Source of the DNA: Amyelois transitella
Lineage: Eukaryota; Arthropoda; Insecta; Lepidoptera; Pyralidae
Assembly (NCBI RefSeq): GCF_032362555.1
Contig: NC_083512.1
Location: 6,684,001-6,748,000 of the forward strand
DNA length: 64,000 bases
Direction: 5' to 3'
Position 1 is the first letter of the stretch. Each line of letters starts with the position of its first letter. Of this stretch, positions 34,101 to 43,918 are shown in pieces. A program made the translations under genes and the position numbers. Below the pieces are notes generated by a model that was given only the letters and a program-made list of their open reading frames with translations, did not search any database and was not told where the DNA came from.

Positions 34101-35793
34101 TTTACCTCGGTCAGAATTATTAATTTTATTCCTGAACCCTCAATTTTCAGACCCCGTTTCATAAATCTAGGGTAATTGGCAGAAAGGTAAAAACATATAT
34201 TTTTTTATCGAATTTTCATGTACACGCAATCTTTTTAGGTACATACTTTTTCGCTTTAAGTGGAAATGGAAATTATATAGAGCAACACAGCACATAGGAT
34301 TCACAACTTTCTCAAAAAGCACGGCAGTACCTTGCTATTTTCGAAGTAATTCAGACAATATAATTTTCTTGTAAATAACTCTTTAATTTCCGTGTAAATA
34401 AAACTTAAGAGGCCTTAATTTTCAGACACCATGCAACCATTGAATTTTTCATTTTATGAATGACTTACTTCGGAAATGTTAATAAGTAGTTTGTAAATAG
34501 GTACTTTTAATAAAAGACTTTTCTACTATTTCTACTACAAATTTTTTACGGTTAGTCTCACTTAAAACTCTTACTTTTCTTAGCATTATTCTCCAATGCC
34601 ATAACAGGGTAGCGGATTAATTTAACGTGAAAAAAGCAAAATGGACAGTGCTATTTTTCAGCCGACGAAGAGGGCTGAATTATATAGCTCCGCAATTTAC
34701 CGCGTCATGTGACATCAAACGATCTCATTACTGCCGGGACACCATTAAATTTTTAATTTTTTTATTAGAGAAGAGATATCTTAACTAAAACATAAATATT
34801 TAAAAATATGTATTTGAGGACCATAATTTTTGGAAACACAAAGTTAACTCTGTAAGTTGGTAAGAATTACTTTTTAAATACTAAACTGGCTTTCATTTCA
34901 ATTTAATTTATTTTAATTGATAGTAAATTAATCATTATAATGTATTATTCAAGAAAAACATCAATAATCACCTCCGGAAATTACCAAAAAATTTCATTTT
35001 ATGTGCTTTCAGTAAGCCCTCTCTGAAAATTTCTTCCACGGCCGGTTATTTTGAATGCTAATTAATTTTCCCCGCCGTAATACTTATTTCAAAAGGCTGT
35101 AAAACTCCTTTAAAACGCTGGATTGCTTAGTGAAGTGTATTATATTAATTAATTAAGCTCAACCTGCCTAATTAGCCCGTAGACAAAATCCGAGCAAACT
35201 GCGAGAGGCGTCAATTCCGCGATGTCCTTTATTGTCGAACTTATGAGCCGTCGAACCTTTCGATGCCTATTTCAAGCTCTTTATATGTTAAAATACCGTC
35301 AAGTACGAGTTCTGTACCATTATCTCCTATTAATAATTATGAGCCCGAATGAAACAGGTAGGTTTTAATTTTTTTTGTATATAAATGTAAATGCCGTGCC
35401 GTGTGGTTCCCGGCACCAATACAAAAAAGAATAGGACCACTCCATCTCTTTCCCATTGATGTCGTAAAAGGCGACTAAGGGATAGGCTTACAAACTTGGG
35501 ATTGTTTTTTAGGCGATGGGCTAACAACCTGCCACTAGTTGAATCTCAATTCTATCGTTAAGCCAAATAGATGAACGTGGCCATTCAGTTTTTTCAAGAC
35601 TGTTGGCTCTGTCTACCCCGCAAGGGATATAGACGTGACCATGTATGTGTGTGTGTATGATGTACGGACTTCTTTCTCTAATTTAAAAGTTATTATTACG
35701 TAGATAACTATATTCAATTATAATAATAATATAAAGAAATCTGTGTTTCACATAGTTTCACGGCAAATTCATTTATCAATTTGAATTTTTATT
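31193..35793. repeat. 4,601-bp segmental duplication, copy 2
   Basis: The near-identical twin of 23321-27921, in direct orientation. Its left end cuts into the LINE tail (starting AGATTGCATGAAGAGAG) with unrelated DNA before it, and its right end stops at 35793 followed by unrelated DNA. It includes a second full SDR gene, the SINE-A 5' half at 31328-31524 and the full SINE-A at 35396-35658. Confidence 0.9.
32088..33044 (-). CDS. Short-chain dehydrogenase/reductase, retinol dehydrogenase-like (copy 2)
   Basis: The protein is identical, residue for residue, to that of 24216-25172 (318 residues; anchor, TGANSGLG, NNAA, catalytic Ser and YANSK all present). Its flanks are also identical for about 0.9 kb downstream and 2.7 kb upstream, so promoter-proximal sequence came with the copy and both genes could be expressed alike. 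Neither of the two mismatches seen in the segment touches the coding region. That means either a very recent duplication or gene conversion, or an assembly duplicate. If real, gene dosage of this enzyme is doubled. Confidence 0.9.
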   Translation of the reverse strand: MILWTIFFIIVILVMTVKIYQKLTHAICKSSAHMVGKVVIVTGANSGLGFEVAKDLAFRGARVIMACRNMRLAEAAKELIVKETGNTDVHCRQLDLGSLRSVREFCDNIIKTEKRIDVLINNAASGGLGNYTSEDGLQIGMQVNFYASFLLTCLLLPLLKKSAPSRIINLSSLIHHYGILDFDNLNMEKYWSDQLVYANSKLFMNLMTLELSKRLKATGVTVNAVHPGVSATNIFRNIPYYYVRCLVERSIRFMFQTPWEASQTCIYLAVSPEVSGVSGKYFSDCRQKKPSKTSQDGDAARRLWAESERLVKFTLPEK

Positions 35794-35821
35794 CCCTAAA
35801 ATACTTATTTATTACCTGTAA

Positions 35822-35854
35822 CTAGGCGAACTGGTATTATACCAGTTCGCCTAG
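35822..35854. repeat. 33-bp perfect palindrome near the duplication end
   Basis: CTAGGCGAACTGGTAT (35822-35837), one central T, then the exact complement (35839-35854). It begins 29 bp beyond the right breakpoint of copy 2. Confidence 0.9.
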
Positions 35855-36195
35855 GATACTTTGAGATAGGTACCTTATTTGCTACATTTTATATTTTAAT
35901 GCTCCCAGCATATAACGGGATATAACAATGGGGCAGTTCAACAATAATGAACATAAGATCCGTCTCTTAGTAAACTGATTTATGCTCCCAATTGCGTGTC
36001 ATGTAATCGTGGCAGAGAAATTTTTTTTAATCGTGTGAAGTCATCATTACAAAACAAACATGATTATTTTTACCGATCCGAATATCTTTCCCATAACTAT
36101 GACGTCACTTCTACAGATAGATTAAGTTCAGTCACCGGATGATATCGTAATAGTAGGTACACAATATAAACTGTCCAGCACAACACTGCGATAAA

Positions 36196-37111
36196 ATGTT
36201 GCTTTTACCTATAATTGCCCTGATTATTGTCATATTTTAGCAAGTTTGCTGTTTAATAAGTTAACATGTGGTTTATGTAAATGTAGTAAACATTTAGTGG
36301 GTAAAGTAGCAATCGTCACCGGAGGAAACGCAGGTATAGGATATGAAACGGCAAAGGATCTTGCCGAGAGAGGGGCGCGAGTTATCCTGGCGTGTCGGAA
36401 CGAGCAACGCGGCACGACAGCACGAGACAAAATGATTGCTCACACGGGCAACAAGGAGGTACTCTTTAAAAAACTTGATTTAGCATCTTTGAAATCAGTG
36501 AGAGACACACGTCTAGATATTCTTATGAATAATGCTGCTATGGGTAGTACAGAAAATGTGAAGACTGAAGATGGATTACTGCAGGGAATGCAAACTAATC
36601 ATTTTGCACCATTTCTTCTCACATCTTTGTTACTTCCAATATTGAAATCTTCAGCGCCTAGTCGGATCGTTACCGTATCTTCCATTGCACATTACAAAGG
36701 AACAATAGATTTAGACGATTTGAACATGGAAAATGAAACAGAAAAATTTAGCGATTTCAAAGTATATGCTGCTTCAAAACTGTGCAATGTTCTCATGACG
36801 GTTGAACTAGCACGCCGGCTAAAGGGTACTGGAGTCACTGCTAATGCTTTGCACCCAGGGGCAGTTAACACTAATATTTGGTTAAATGTACCCGTTGCTA
36901 AGAATTTACCATTTATATTAAAGCCTTTTTTCAAAACAGCCTGGGAAGGTGCACAACGACGATCTATCTAGCTGTTTCTCCAAAAGTGAAAGATGTCAGC
37001 AGATACTATTATACTGATTGCCGTCAAACGCCTGCCTCTTCGTTAACTAATGACACTGAACTGTGTAGAAAACTTTGGACTGTTTCAGAAAAAAACCTTA
37101 AAATGAAATAA
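36196..37111 (+). pseudogene. SDR pseudogene related to the 41048 gene
   Basis: The closest relative is the intact SDR at 41048-41995. An ATG at 36196 starts the anchor (MLLLPIIALIIVIF) but a stop at 36238 ends it. The homologous frame resumes shifted near 36234 and runs as LLFNKLTCGLCKCSKHLVGK. TGGNAGIG, NNAA, the SS pair and YAASK are all present. Nine codons are missing in frame between KSVR and RLDIL. A one-base deletion after WEGAQ (about 36957) causes a stop at 36969; in the shifted frame the true tail continues (TIYLAVSPKVKDV ... CRQTPASS) to TAA at 37111. With two frameshifts and a deletion it cannot make a full enzyme, though it is young enough to align throughout. An ATTAAA lies at about 37259. 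Confidence 0.85.
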
Positions 37112-38354
37112 CACAGCGCAAGTAGCATCAAAGATCTTTTTGACACATGTATTACTTATTTGATTCATATTTTTATGTAATATATGTTAATTTGTAATTC
37201 AATAATTGTGTACCAAGTTAAATGTAATGTTTACTATCTTTTCGTTTTATCGTTCTTCAATTAAAATGTATTACTTACCAGTATAAATTGATGTTCGATG
37301 AAAGATATTATACATTACTTTAAAATCTTTGATAATTATTTTATGATATCTACTAATAATAAATCTGTAGAATTAAAAATTACTGAAAATATAATACACG
37401 GGGAGCCCATAGATAAAAAAATGGAATTTCAAAAAATATATATCCGTTCGTGGTATAGATATTATGAAATGATGAAATTATTTTAATCTGAACTACAAAA
37501 GTTATTCTTACTGAATAATACCAACCTATTTACGAGAACAAAGCTTTCACTACGAAAAGTATTCACGAGGATAATAGTAATTGTCTCTTGAACTGTATTT
37601 TATGGTCGGCGAAGTGTGAAAGATGAAATATAAAGGTATTCCCGCCGCTTCGGACGAAGACACATGAAACTTTACTGCCGATTGTGGGACGTGCGCGCTT
37701 TAATCTCATTTTACGTTGGATACAAAATGACTTAAACTAGCTTTTTCATGACGGTTTTCTCCAATGGGATTTTGCAGATACCTTGACACCATATAATATG
37801 TTTGCCGAATTTCATTGGAATCTATTCAATTCAGTGATTTCAGCCGAGTGTAAATATAGTGACATACTTTCTTATTGGAATAAATTAATTTTGTTATTGC
37901 TTAACGTCTTTTATCCATATAAAATGGACTTTATCCGATATTTAAAGCTCGAGTAAAGAGAATCATATACCTAGTCATGACACAATGCCTTCCTTCAGGC
38001 TCGACAGCCACGTTCTGCTTCAGAGCGGGTTATTACCATTTTCTTTTTATATATATGCATAACATACTCGTACACAACAATTACCTTAATTCTGTATTTC
38101 GTAATAGGTATAAAACGAGCACCTTCCACAAACAATTAGTAGAATCCTGGCATCGTTCTTAAAAAATATCAGGAAAAGATGTAGAAAAAGATATATTGAA
38201 TTTCTAAATACGTAAAATATTTACCGATAAACATTTGCTGTTACATCTGCTTCTACAATTAAAGTCCTTACAGATACAAAAGTTAAAAATCTCTCGAATA
38301 TCTTTATAGTAGAAAACAAACATGGTAAGCCAAAATAATAGATTATTAAAAGAA
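37112..38354. other. Intergenic DNA between SDR pseudogene and 151-residue gene
   Basis: AT-rich. Two 60-codon frames (37298-37486 and 37977-38162, +) have no recognisable motif. Nothing else seen. Confidence 0.4.
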
Positions 38355-38810
38355 TTAAATTGGATATACACTGTTATCACACCACAGTCCGCAGCCAGTA
38401 TCTTTCTCAGGTTCATTTACAAAGGAGAAGTACCCAGAATTATCGGCTGACATGCCTGCTCGTAGAGTCGTCACCATCTTCATGCCCTCCTGGCTTTTCT
38501 TTAGTTGCTTCTCCGTCCTCTCTCGTGTCGACATCAACCTCCGTTGGTCCATCTGAACCTTTCGCAATTTCTTTCTTACCAAGTTAATGTAATTGTCTAT
38601 CTGTCGCTGAAAATTATCAAGAGACCAGTAAAATCTTAAGTCTGCTACGACGATGATCAAAAATGCAGTGTAAAGAGCTAATAGTCCTAGGCCGAAGTAG
38701 TAGAGCTTCGGGTCAGCGATAGAAAAGAAGGGACACTCCTCACTGAGGGTCAAACAACTCCAGAAGTAAGATGGAGACTGCACTAAATATTCTTCTTGGC
38801 AATAATTCAT
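38355..38810 (-). CDS. Hypothetical 151-residue single-pass membrane protein with coiled coil
   Basis: Not recognised as any known family. The ATG at 38808-38810 opens a frame with a Cys-containing N-terminal region (four Cys before residue 30) and one strong hydrophobic segment at about residues 37-60 (YFGLGLLALYTAFLIIVV). A highly charged stretch at about 66-108, rich in Lys, Arg, Gln and Glu with heptad-like spacing, suggests a coiled coil. A polar tail ends in CGLWCDNSVYPI. The frame is much more protein-like than its overlaps, with balanced composition and a clear domain order. It is single-exon as seen; a further 5' exon cannot be excluded. It sits between the SDR pseudogene and SDR gene but shows no relation to them. 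Membrane orientation and function are unknown. Confidence 0.6.
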   Translation of the reverse strand: MNYCQEEYLVQSPSYFWSCLTLSEECPFFSIADPKLYYFGLGLLALYTAFLIIVVADLRFYWSLDNFQRQIDNYINLVRKKLRKVQMDQRRLMSTRERTEKQLKKSQEGMKMVTTLRAGMSADNSGYFSFVNEPEKDTGCGLWCDNSVYPI

Positions 38811-39227
38811 GATTTCGACAAATGTAACAACAAATTTTATCTCATTTTACCGAAAATTGTCAAAGTTATTTCTGACACATTGACGCCAATGACTTATCGA
38901 CGGAGTATCATAGATACGAGTGAATTTTAATCATTTTAATCATTGCTTCCTGATTTCCATTGTTACTTAAGTCAATACTCTAAGCTGATTTTTACTACTG
39001 TGGCAACATCACTAACATCACACACCAACTGTAAATCATAGCGAAGAATGTGATATGCTCAATCAATAGCAGCAAAGAGTCTAAATCGCGCAACTAAAGA
39101 TTTTACGTATTAGAGCATAAATACAACCTCGGAGCTGCGGTTCCCCAGGTATCGCACCTAGTCCGGCGGATCTTTCCTCGTCATCATCATCATTACTCTC
39201 GCTATACTACATAAAGTTAAAAAATGT

Positions 39228-39455
39228 GTCGGCCTCTGTGGCGCAGCGGTAGTACGCCTGTCTGTGACACCGGAGGTCCCGGGTTCGAATCCCGGCCAGG
39301 GCTGAGAAAAGAACTTTTTCTGATTGCCCTGGGTCTTGGATGTTTATCTATATAAGTATTTATTATAAAATATAGTATCGTTGAGTAAGTATCTCGTAAC
39401 ACAAGTTTCGAACTTACTTCGAGGCTAACTCAATCAGTGTAATTTGTCCAAAAAA
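39228..39455 (+). mobile_element. tRNA-derived SINE-B, full length
   Basis: Head TCGGCCTCTGTGGCGCAGCG with A-box, then GTCTGTGACACCGGAGG and the B-box GGGTTCGAATCCCGG. The body GCCCTGGGTCTTGGATGTTT and GTATCGTTGAGTAAGTATCT ends near AACTCAATCAGTGTAATTTG. The head folds poorly as a full tRNA, and the long body confirms a SINE. Confidence 0.8.
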
Positions 39456-39689
39456 AAATTATGAAACATGACAAAAATACTTGAACAATACGTGACTAAA
39501 GAAAAAGGGGCATTTATTTACTTACATATCTGCGATAACCATACCAGATATTAGACAGATAAACACACCTTTTGACAGGTTTCATAAGATGTGGCTTTTA
39601 ACGAGGGAAAATTAATTTTAAAATTCCGTTTACAATGTTTAAACACATTTTTTTTTTCACAAAATAGACATTAGTGATTATAATATTTA

Positions 39690-40470
39690 TAACCGGCATA
39701 CGCCTGAGGCTCCACCCACGTTATACCAAAAATCCTGTCCGATCTTTTTGTGCTCCCTAACGCTCCCTAAGGAACATACACGCCAAATTCCACCTTCCTA
39801 CGCCTTGTAGTTTCGTCTATACGTTCAATATAATTAACGTAAAATTACGTCAATAATGCAGGAGTTTTATATATTGATTGATTGATGATTTATAATTTAT
39901 AACGGTGAACTTTTTCCATAGCATAAAACATTTTGTAGTCTTTGTACTATTCAAAGAACATGATACCGCAATCATCGAAGCTAGACCAGACGAAGTGGCA
40001 TCTCCTAGACTGACAATAGCGAATAAAAGTTCACAATGCTCCCAGAACGCTCCACTCGAGGCAATATCGAATTCCCTGCCTTGTGCCCGGCGGACAGCCA
40101 CGCTTCACCAACAAAGAAATACTGCGGTTCTTCACAATTTCTCTACATAGGTAAGTATGTAGGTATAAATTACTATTTTCTTTTGTAGAAATACAATTGA
40201 TATTACTTTTAGCTAGTTATATCCGAATTTGTATAGATTTTACGTCTATTGATAATTGCCGAAGGCGGGACATGGACACAGTTTCCTTATTATGAATTAG
40301 ATGCCCACAGCTCCGCCCACGTTATTAGGAATACCGCTGGTATTTCGGAAAATCCCCTCTTAGTGCTCCCCTAAACCACATAAGGAACCTACATGTCAAA
40401 TTTTAAGTCTCTTAAATCTCTAGACCAAGGGGTTGATCAGTTTCCTGAACCAAATTTACCTCTTACTTGA
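39690..40470. repeat. Repeat cluster with two related blocks
   Basis: Blocks at about 39694-39800 and 40290-40410 share the order GCTCC(A/G)CCCACGTTAT, TGCTCCC, AAGGAAC and (ACACGCCAAATT / ACATGTCAAATTT), so they are copies of one dispersed family. Between them a GC-richer stretch (39905-40150) is open on both strands (81 and 83 codons). Neither reading was identified, and I treat it as repeat-derived. Confidence 0.35.
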
Positions 40471-41047
40471 ATAGATCTGGATACGCTTTGTAATTTTTTT
40501 AGTTTGGTAATATTTCTCTGTAGATGCAATTTTCAAAGCAAAACAATTAAATGACATTACCGAGAAATTTTCATTCTAATTTTTTTTTATTCATTATATT
40601 AGATACCTTAAAACTTGGTAAAAAATACTTAAGTAAGTACCGATGATAAATGAAGTCGGTTTAAAAATAAGATAACTCTGTTAGCTTTTATCTGATAAAG
40701 CGCCAGGTGTTTAGATGATATATTTCCATACCATGCTAACTTATGTTGATCAGTAAGTAGCCCTGCACTTAGATATTTTATTTTCGATTCTTTTCTTAGG
40801 TGTTGACTTCAAAGTTTGAGGTGGGCTACAAACAGCGTTTCTAAGTGTCACCTGTAGAACATTTTATTTTCATTCCACTTTAACTGTAAAGCATTCTATT
40901 AACACCTTATCTTTTCTTTACTTGGTCATCGCTAAGGGTTATAAATTTTAAAATAATTAGCTTTTCCTATGACCATTATATTTAGCAGCTTATTTACATT
41001 TTAAATTAATATAAGTAAAAATCAGTTTAAAATTTCGTATATTTAAA

Positions 41048-41995
41048 TCATTTCAGTTTAACAAGTTTTTCCGATACAGTCCAAAGTTTTTGAGCCAGTT
41101 CAGTGTCTCTGGCTAACTCGGATGTAGGTTTTTGACGACAATCAGAATAATAGTATCCGGTGACATCTTCAACTTCTGGTGAAACTGCCAAATAGATTGT
41201 AGTTTGCGCGCCTTCCCAGGACGTTTTCATAAAAGGCTTAGCAATAAATCTAAAATACTTGCCCCATGGTACGGTGGTCAATAAATTAGTGTAAACAGCA
41301 CCTGGATGCAGAGAATTCGCTGTGACTCCAGTACCTTTTAGCTGTCGAGCCAGTTCTACTGTCATCAAGACATTGCATAATTTCGACAAAGCATACACCT
41401 TGTTCACACTATAAGTTTTTTCTGTTTCTTTTTCCATGTTCAAGTTGTCTAGGTCTATCTTCGACATGGTGTGTGCTAATGACGACACATTGATAATGCG
41501 ACTAGGCGCTGAAGATTTTAACAACGGTAATAACAAATACGTGAGTAGGAAAGGTCCGAAATGATTGGCTTGCATTCCCAGTAGTAATCCATCTTCAGTC
41601 TTTACGTTTTCTGAACCGTACAAAGCAGCATTGTTGATGAGAATATCTAGACGTTTTTCAGTTTTTAACACGTCATTAGCGAATTCTCTCACTGATTTAA
41701 ATGAAGCTAGATCGAGTTTCTTGAATACTACCTCCTTGTTACCTGTTTCAGTAATAATTTGATCTCTTGCTGTAGTTCCGCGTTGTTCATTACGACACGC
41801 CAATATGACTCTGGCACCTCGGTCCGCCAAGTCCTTAGCAGTCTCATATCCTATCCCTGTATTGGCTCCCGTCACTATTACCACTTTTCCTACTAAATGT
41901 TTACTACATTTACATAATCCACTAGTTAACTTATTATACAGTAAAAGAACTAAAGCTAAAATAATATTTAGGGCAATTATTGATAACAAAATCAT
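41048..41995 (-). CDS. Short-chain dehydrogenase/reductase, retinol dehydrogenase-like
   Basis: An intact intronless frame of 315 residues. The hydrophobic anchor is at 1-20, TGANTGIG at 42-49, NNAA at 121-124, catalytic Ser at 171-172, YALSK (Tyr201, Lys205) at 201-205 and the HPG loop at 230-232. All expected SDR residues are kept. It is clearly a paralogue of the duplicated gene at 24216/32088, and is much closer to the pseudogene at 36196. The predicted role is an NAD(P)-dependent membrane-bound oxidoreductase on retinoid-like or other hydrophobic substrates; this is inferred from the family. It follows the cluster pattern of dispersed single-exon copies on either strand. No canonical TATA/initiator pair was found just upstream. 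Confidence 0.92.
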   Translation of the reverse strand: MILLSIIALNIILALVLLLYNKLTSGLCKCSKHLVGKVVIVTGANTGIGYETAKDLADRGARVILACRNEQRGTTARDQIITETGNKEVVFKKLDLASFKSVREFANDVLKTEKRLDILINNAALYGSENVKTEDGLLLGMQANHFGPFLLTYLLLPLLKSSAPSRIINVSSLAHTMSKIDLDNLNMEKETEKTYSVNKVYALSKLCNVLMTVELARQLKGTGVTANSLHPGAVYTNLLTTVPWGKYFRFIAKPFMKTSWEGAQTTIYLAVSPEVEDVTGYYYSDCRQKPTSELARDTELAQKLWTVSEKLVKLK

Positions 41996-42572
41996 TTTGA
42001 TGTCGGTGTTGGTTGACTGGATAATGTAGCTGCAGGTGAGTAAGTGCTACGATTATAGTACACATAATCAAAAAAGAGATATCTTATATCAGATATATTT
42101 TTTTTTATCATTACATTACAAGCTTTTTTTATCAGTAATATATTGCAATTCCTCAGTAAACTTATGCAAGAGGATCTTCTCAAACATTTTATCTTTATAT
42201 TAGTGTATCAGTAGTGTATCAAAAGATAAACCAATGAATAACTTCAGAAAAATTATATCATTCATCTGATGTTGCTTAAAATCACATCAGTGCATTTTAA
42301 ACTTTTACCATAAAATATAAGCAAAAGTTATATAAGAGTACTCAAAGAGAGCTGTATCGAAAATATGGAACATTGGCGAGTAGCGAATGCCGAACTTTGT
42401 CGAAACTTGATCCTTTGGGTATATCCGGAAAAACATTTTAAAATTCAGTAAGAAATTGCATTGCTGTGAGGTGGACGTGACGGGCAGAGGCGATCTATAA
42501 CATTCCTAAAATATTTGAAAATACAATTCTTAGAGATGATTCTTATATCTGTTCGCATACTCCATATGCGGA

Positions 42573-42735
42573 GCATAATGCCGCAGCGTAGTGCGCTTGT
42601 CTGTGACACCGGAAGGCCCGAGTTCGAATCTCGGCCCGTGCACGATTTGAAACAAACTTTCTCTGATTGGCCTGCATCTTGGACGTTTATCTTTATAATC
42701 ATTTATTATAAAATAAAATATCGTTGTCGGGCTAG
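42573..42735 (+). mobile_element. SINE-B, 3' truncated
   Basis: CCGCAGCGTAGTGCGCTTGT, TCTGTGACACCGGAAGG and GAGTTCGAATCTCGG mark the tRNA-like head. The body is recognisable to about 42735 (ATCGTTGTCG). Confidence 0.7.
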
Positions 42736-42959
42736 AATATCAATATAAAATGTATTTTTACAAAGGCGAAATATACTATAGGATTATTGATAAAATCAAC
42801 AATAGATGTATAAAGGTATCCTAAAGATTCAAACGGTGAAACTGATACTTCGAGTTTCTCTGTCTTAAACTATATATGATATCATATAATTTATAACTAA
42901 ATAAAAATTTACAAAGAACTCATAATAGTAAGTACATTATAGTATAAGACCATGTTGTT

Positions 42960-43140
42960 AATTTTAGAACAGGAACACTCTATATATTTCCATTGTTGTC
43001 GTACAAAGCCATTAAAGCTAATAATTCTTCTTGTAGGCGATCTGTCACTATTTGAATTTCAATTCTATCAGCTAAACGCGACCAATCAGTCTTTTCAAGA
43101 CTGTTTGCTCTGTCTACCCTGTGAAGGATGTAGCATAAAT
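42960..43140 (+). mobile_element. SINE-A, diverged
   Basis: GAACAGGAACACTCTATATA, TTCTTGTAGGCGATCTGTCA and AAGACTGTTTGCTCTGTCTA follow the family order with a central deletion. No TATG tail remains. Confidence 0.55.
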
Positions 43141-43912
43141 TACTACGGGGCATGGCACCATCTTAATTATTATTTCGTGAGTGTTACACAAGGGAATTTT
43201 TTGCAACGCAATCAATGGTTATGCAACAACGGGTAGCATCTCAAGATAATCAATCTGGTTTCTGTGTCGTGGTTCTATATGAAAATATTTGCTAGTAACC
43301 AAAACTGTTGGCCTGAAGCCAATTGTAGACTATCAGCAGCATAAGTTTAGATTTATCTGATGCAAAACATTGTAACCGTACACAGATATAATGTAACGAA
43401 GATAGTTCTCAATGAAAACATACATAGTTGGCCGTATGCAATCTCCCCGCTTAGCCACTTCTTAATTGCTTAACTTTGAACAGAGCCTTTCCTGCCATTT
43501 CTAGATTCGATTAACTGAACGCATAGTTCACAAGGTGGGATTACTTAAACTAAATTATTACGAGAAATTTTACGGCTTAACTAGTTGTGCAATGTTTATA
43601 AAGTAACAGTAATTCTCTCTCACTCTTTAAACTCTAAAATCTTCTCGAGTGTAAAACTCGGGTTTATGATCTGCTGTTTTTTTCACAATTTTATTTATTT
43701 TATTAAAAAAAATAACAAATTTTAAAGGAATAACAATAGAAAGATTTAATATTTTATCGATTATATGGGAAACTAGTTAAGTGAAATTTTATAACTCATA
43801 GCGGAATTAAGGATTTCACTTTGTTTTCGAAGTATTTAATTATCCCAATAAGTATAGCAAAATAGTAAAAAAGGTGGGTAAAAAAGAATAAAACACGATT
43901 TCCCTGTTTTTC

Positions 43913-43918
43913 TTTATT
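43913..43918 (-). terminator. Poly(A) signal AATAAA
   Basis: AATAAA on the minus strand with a GTGTTTTATTCTTTTTT element 18-35 nt downstream, a strong cleavage context. It coincides with the left edge of the strand-biased region. Confidence 0.5.
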
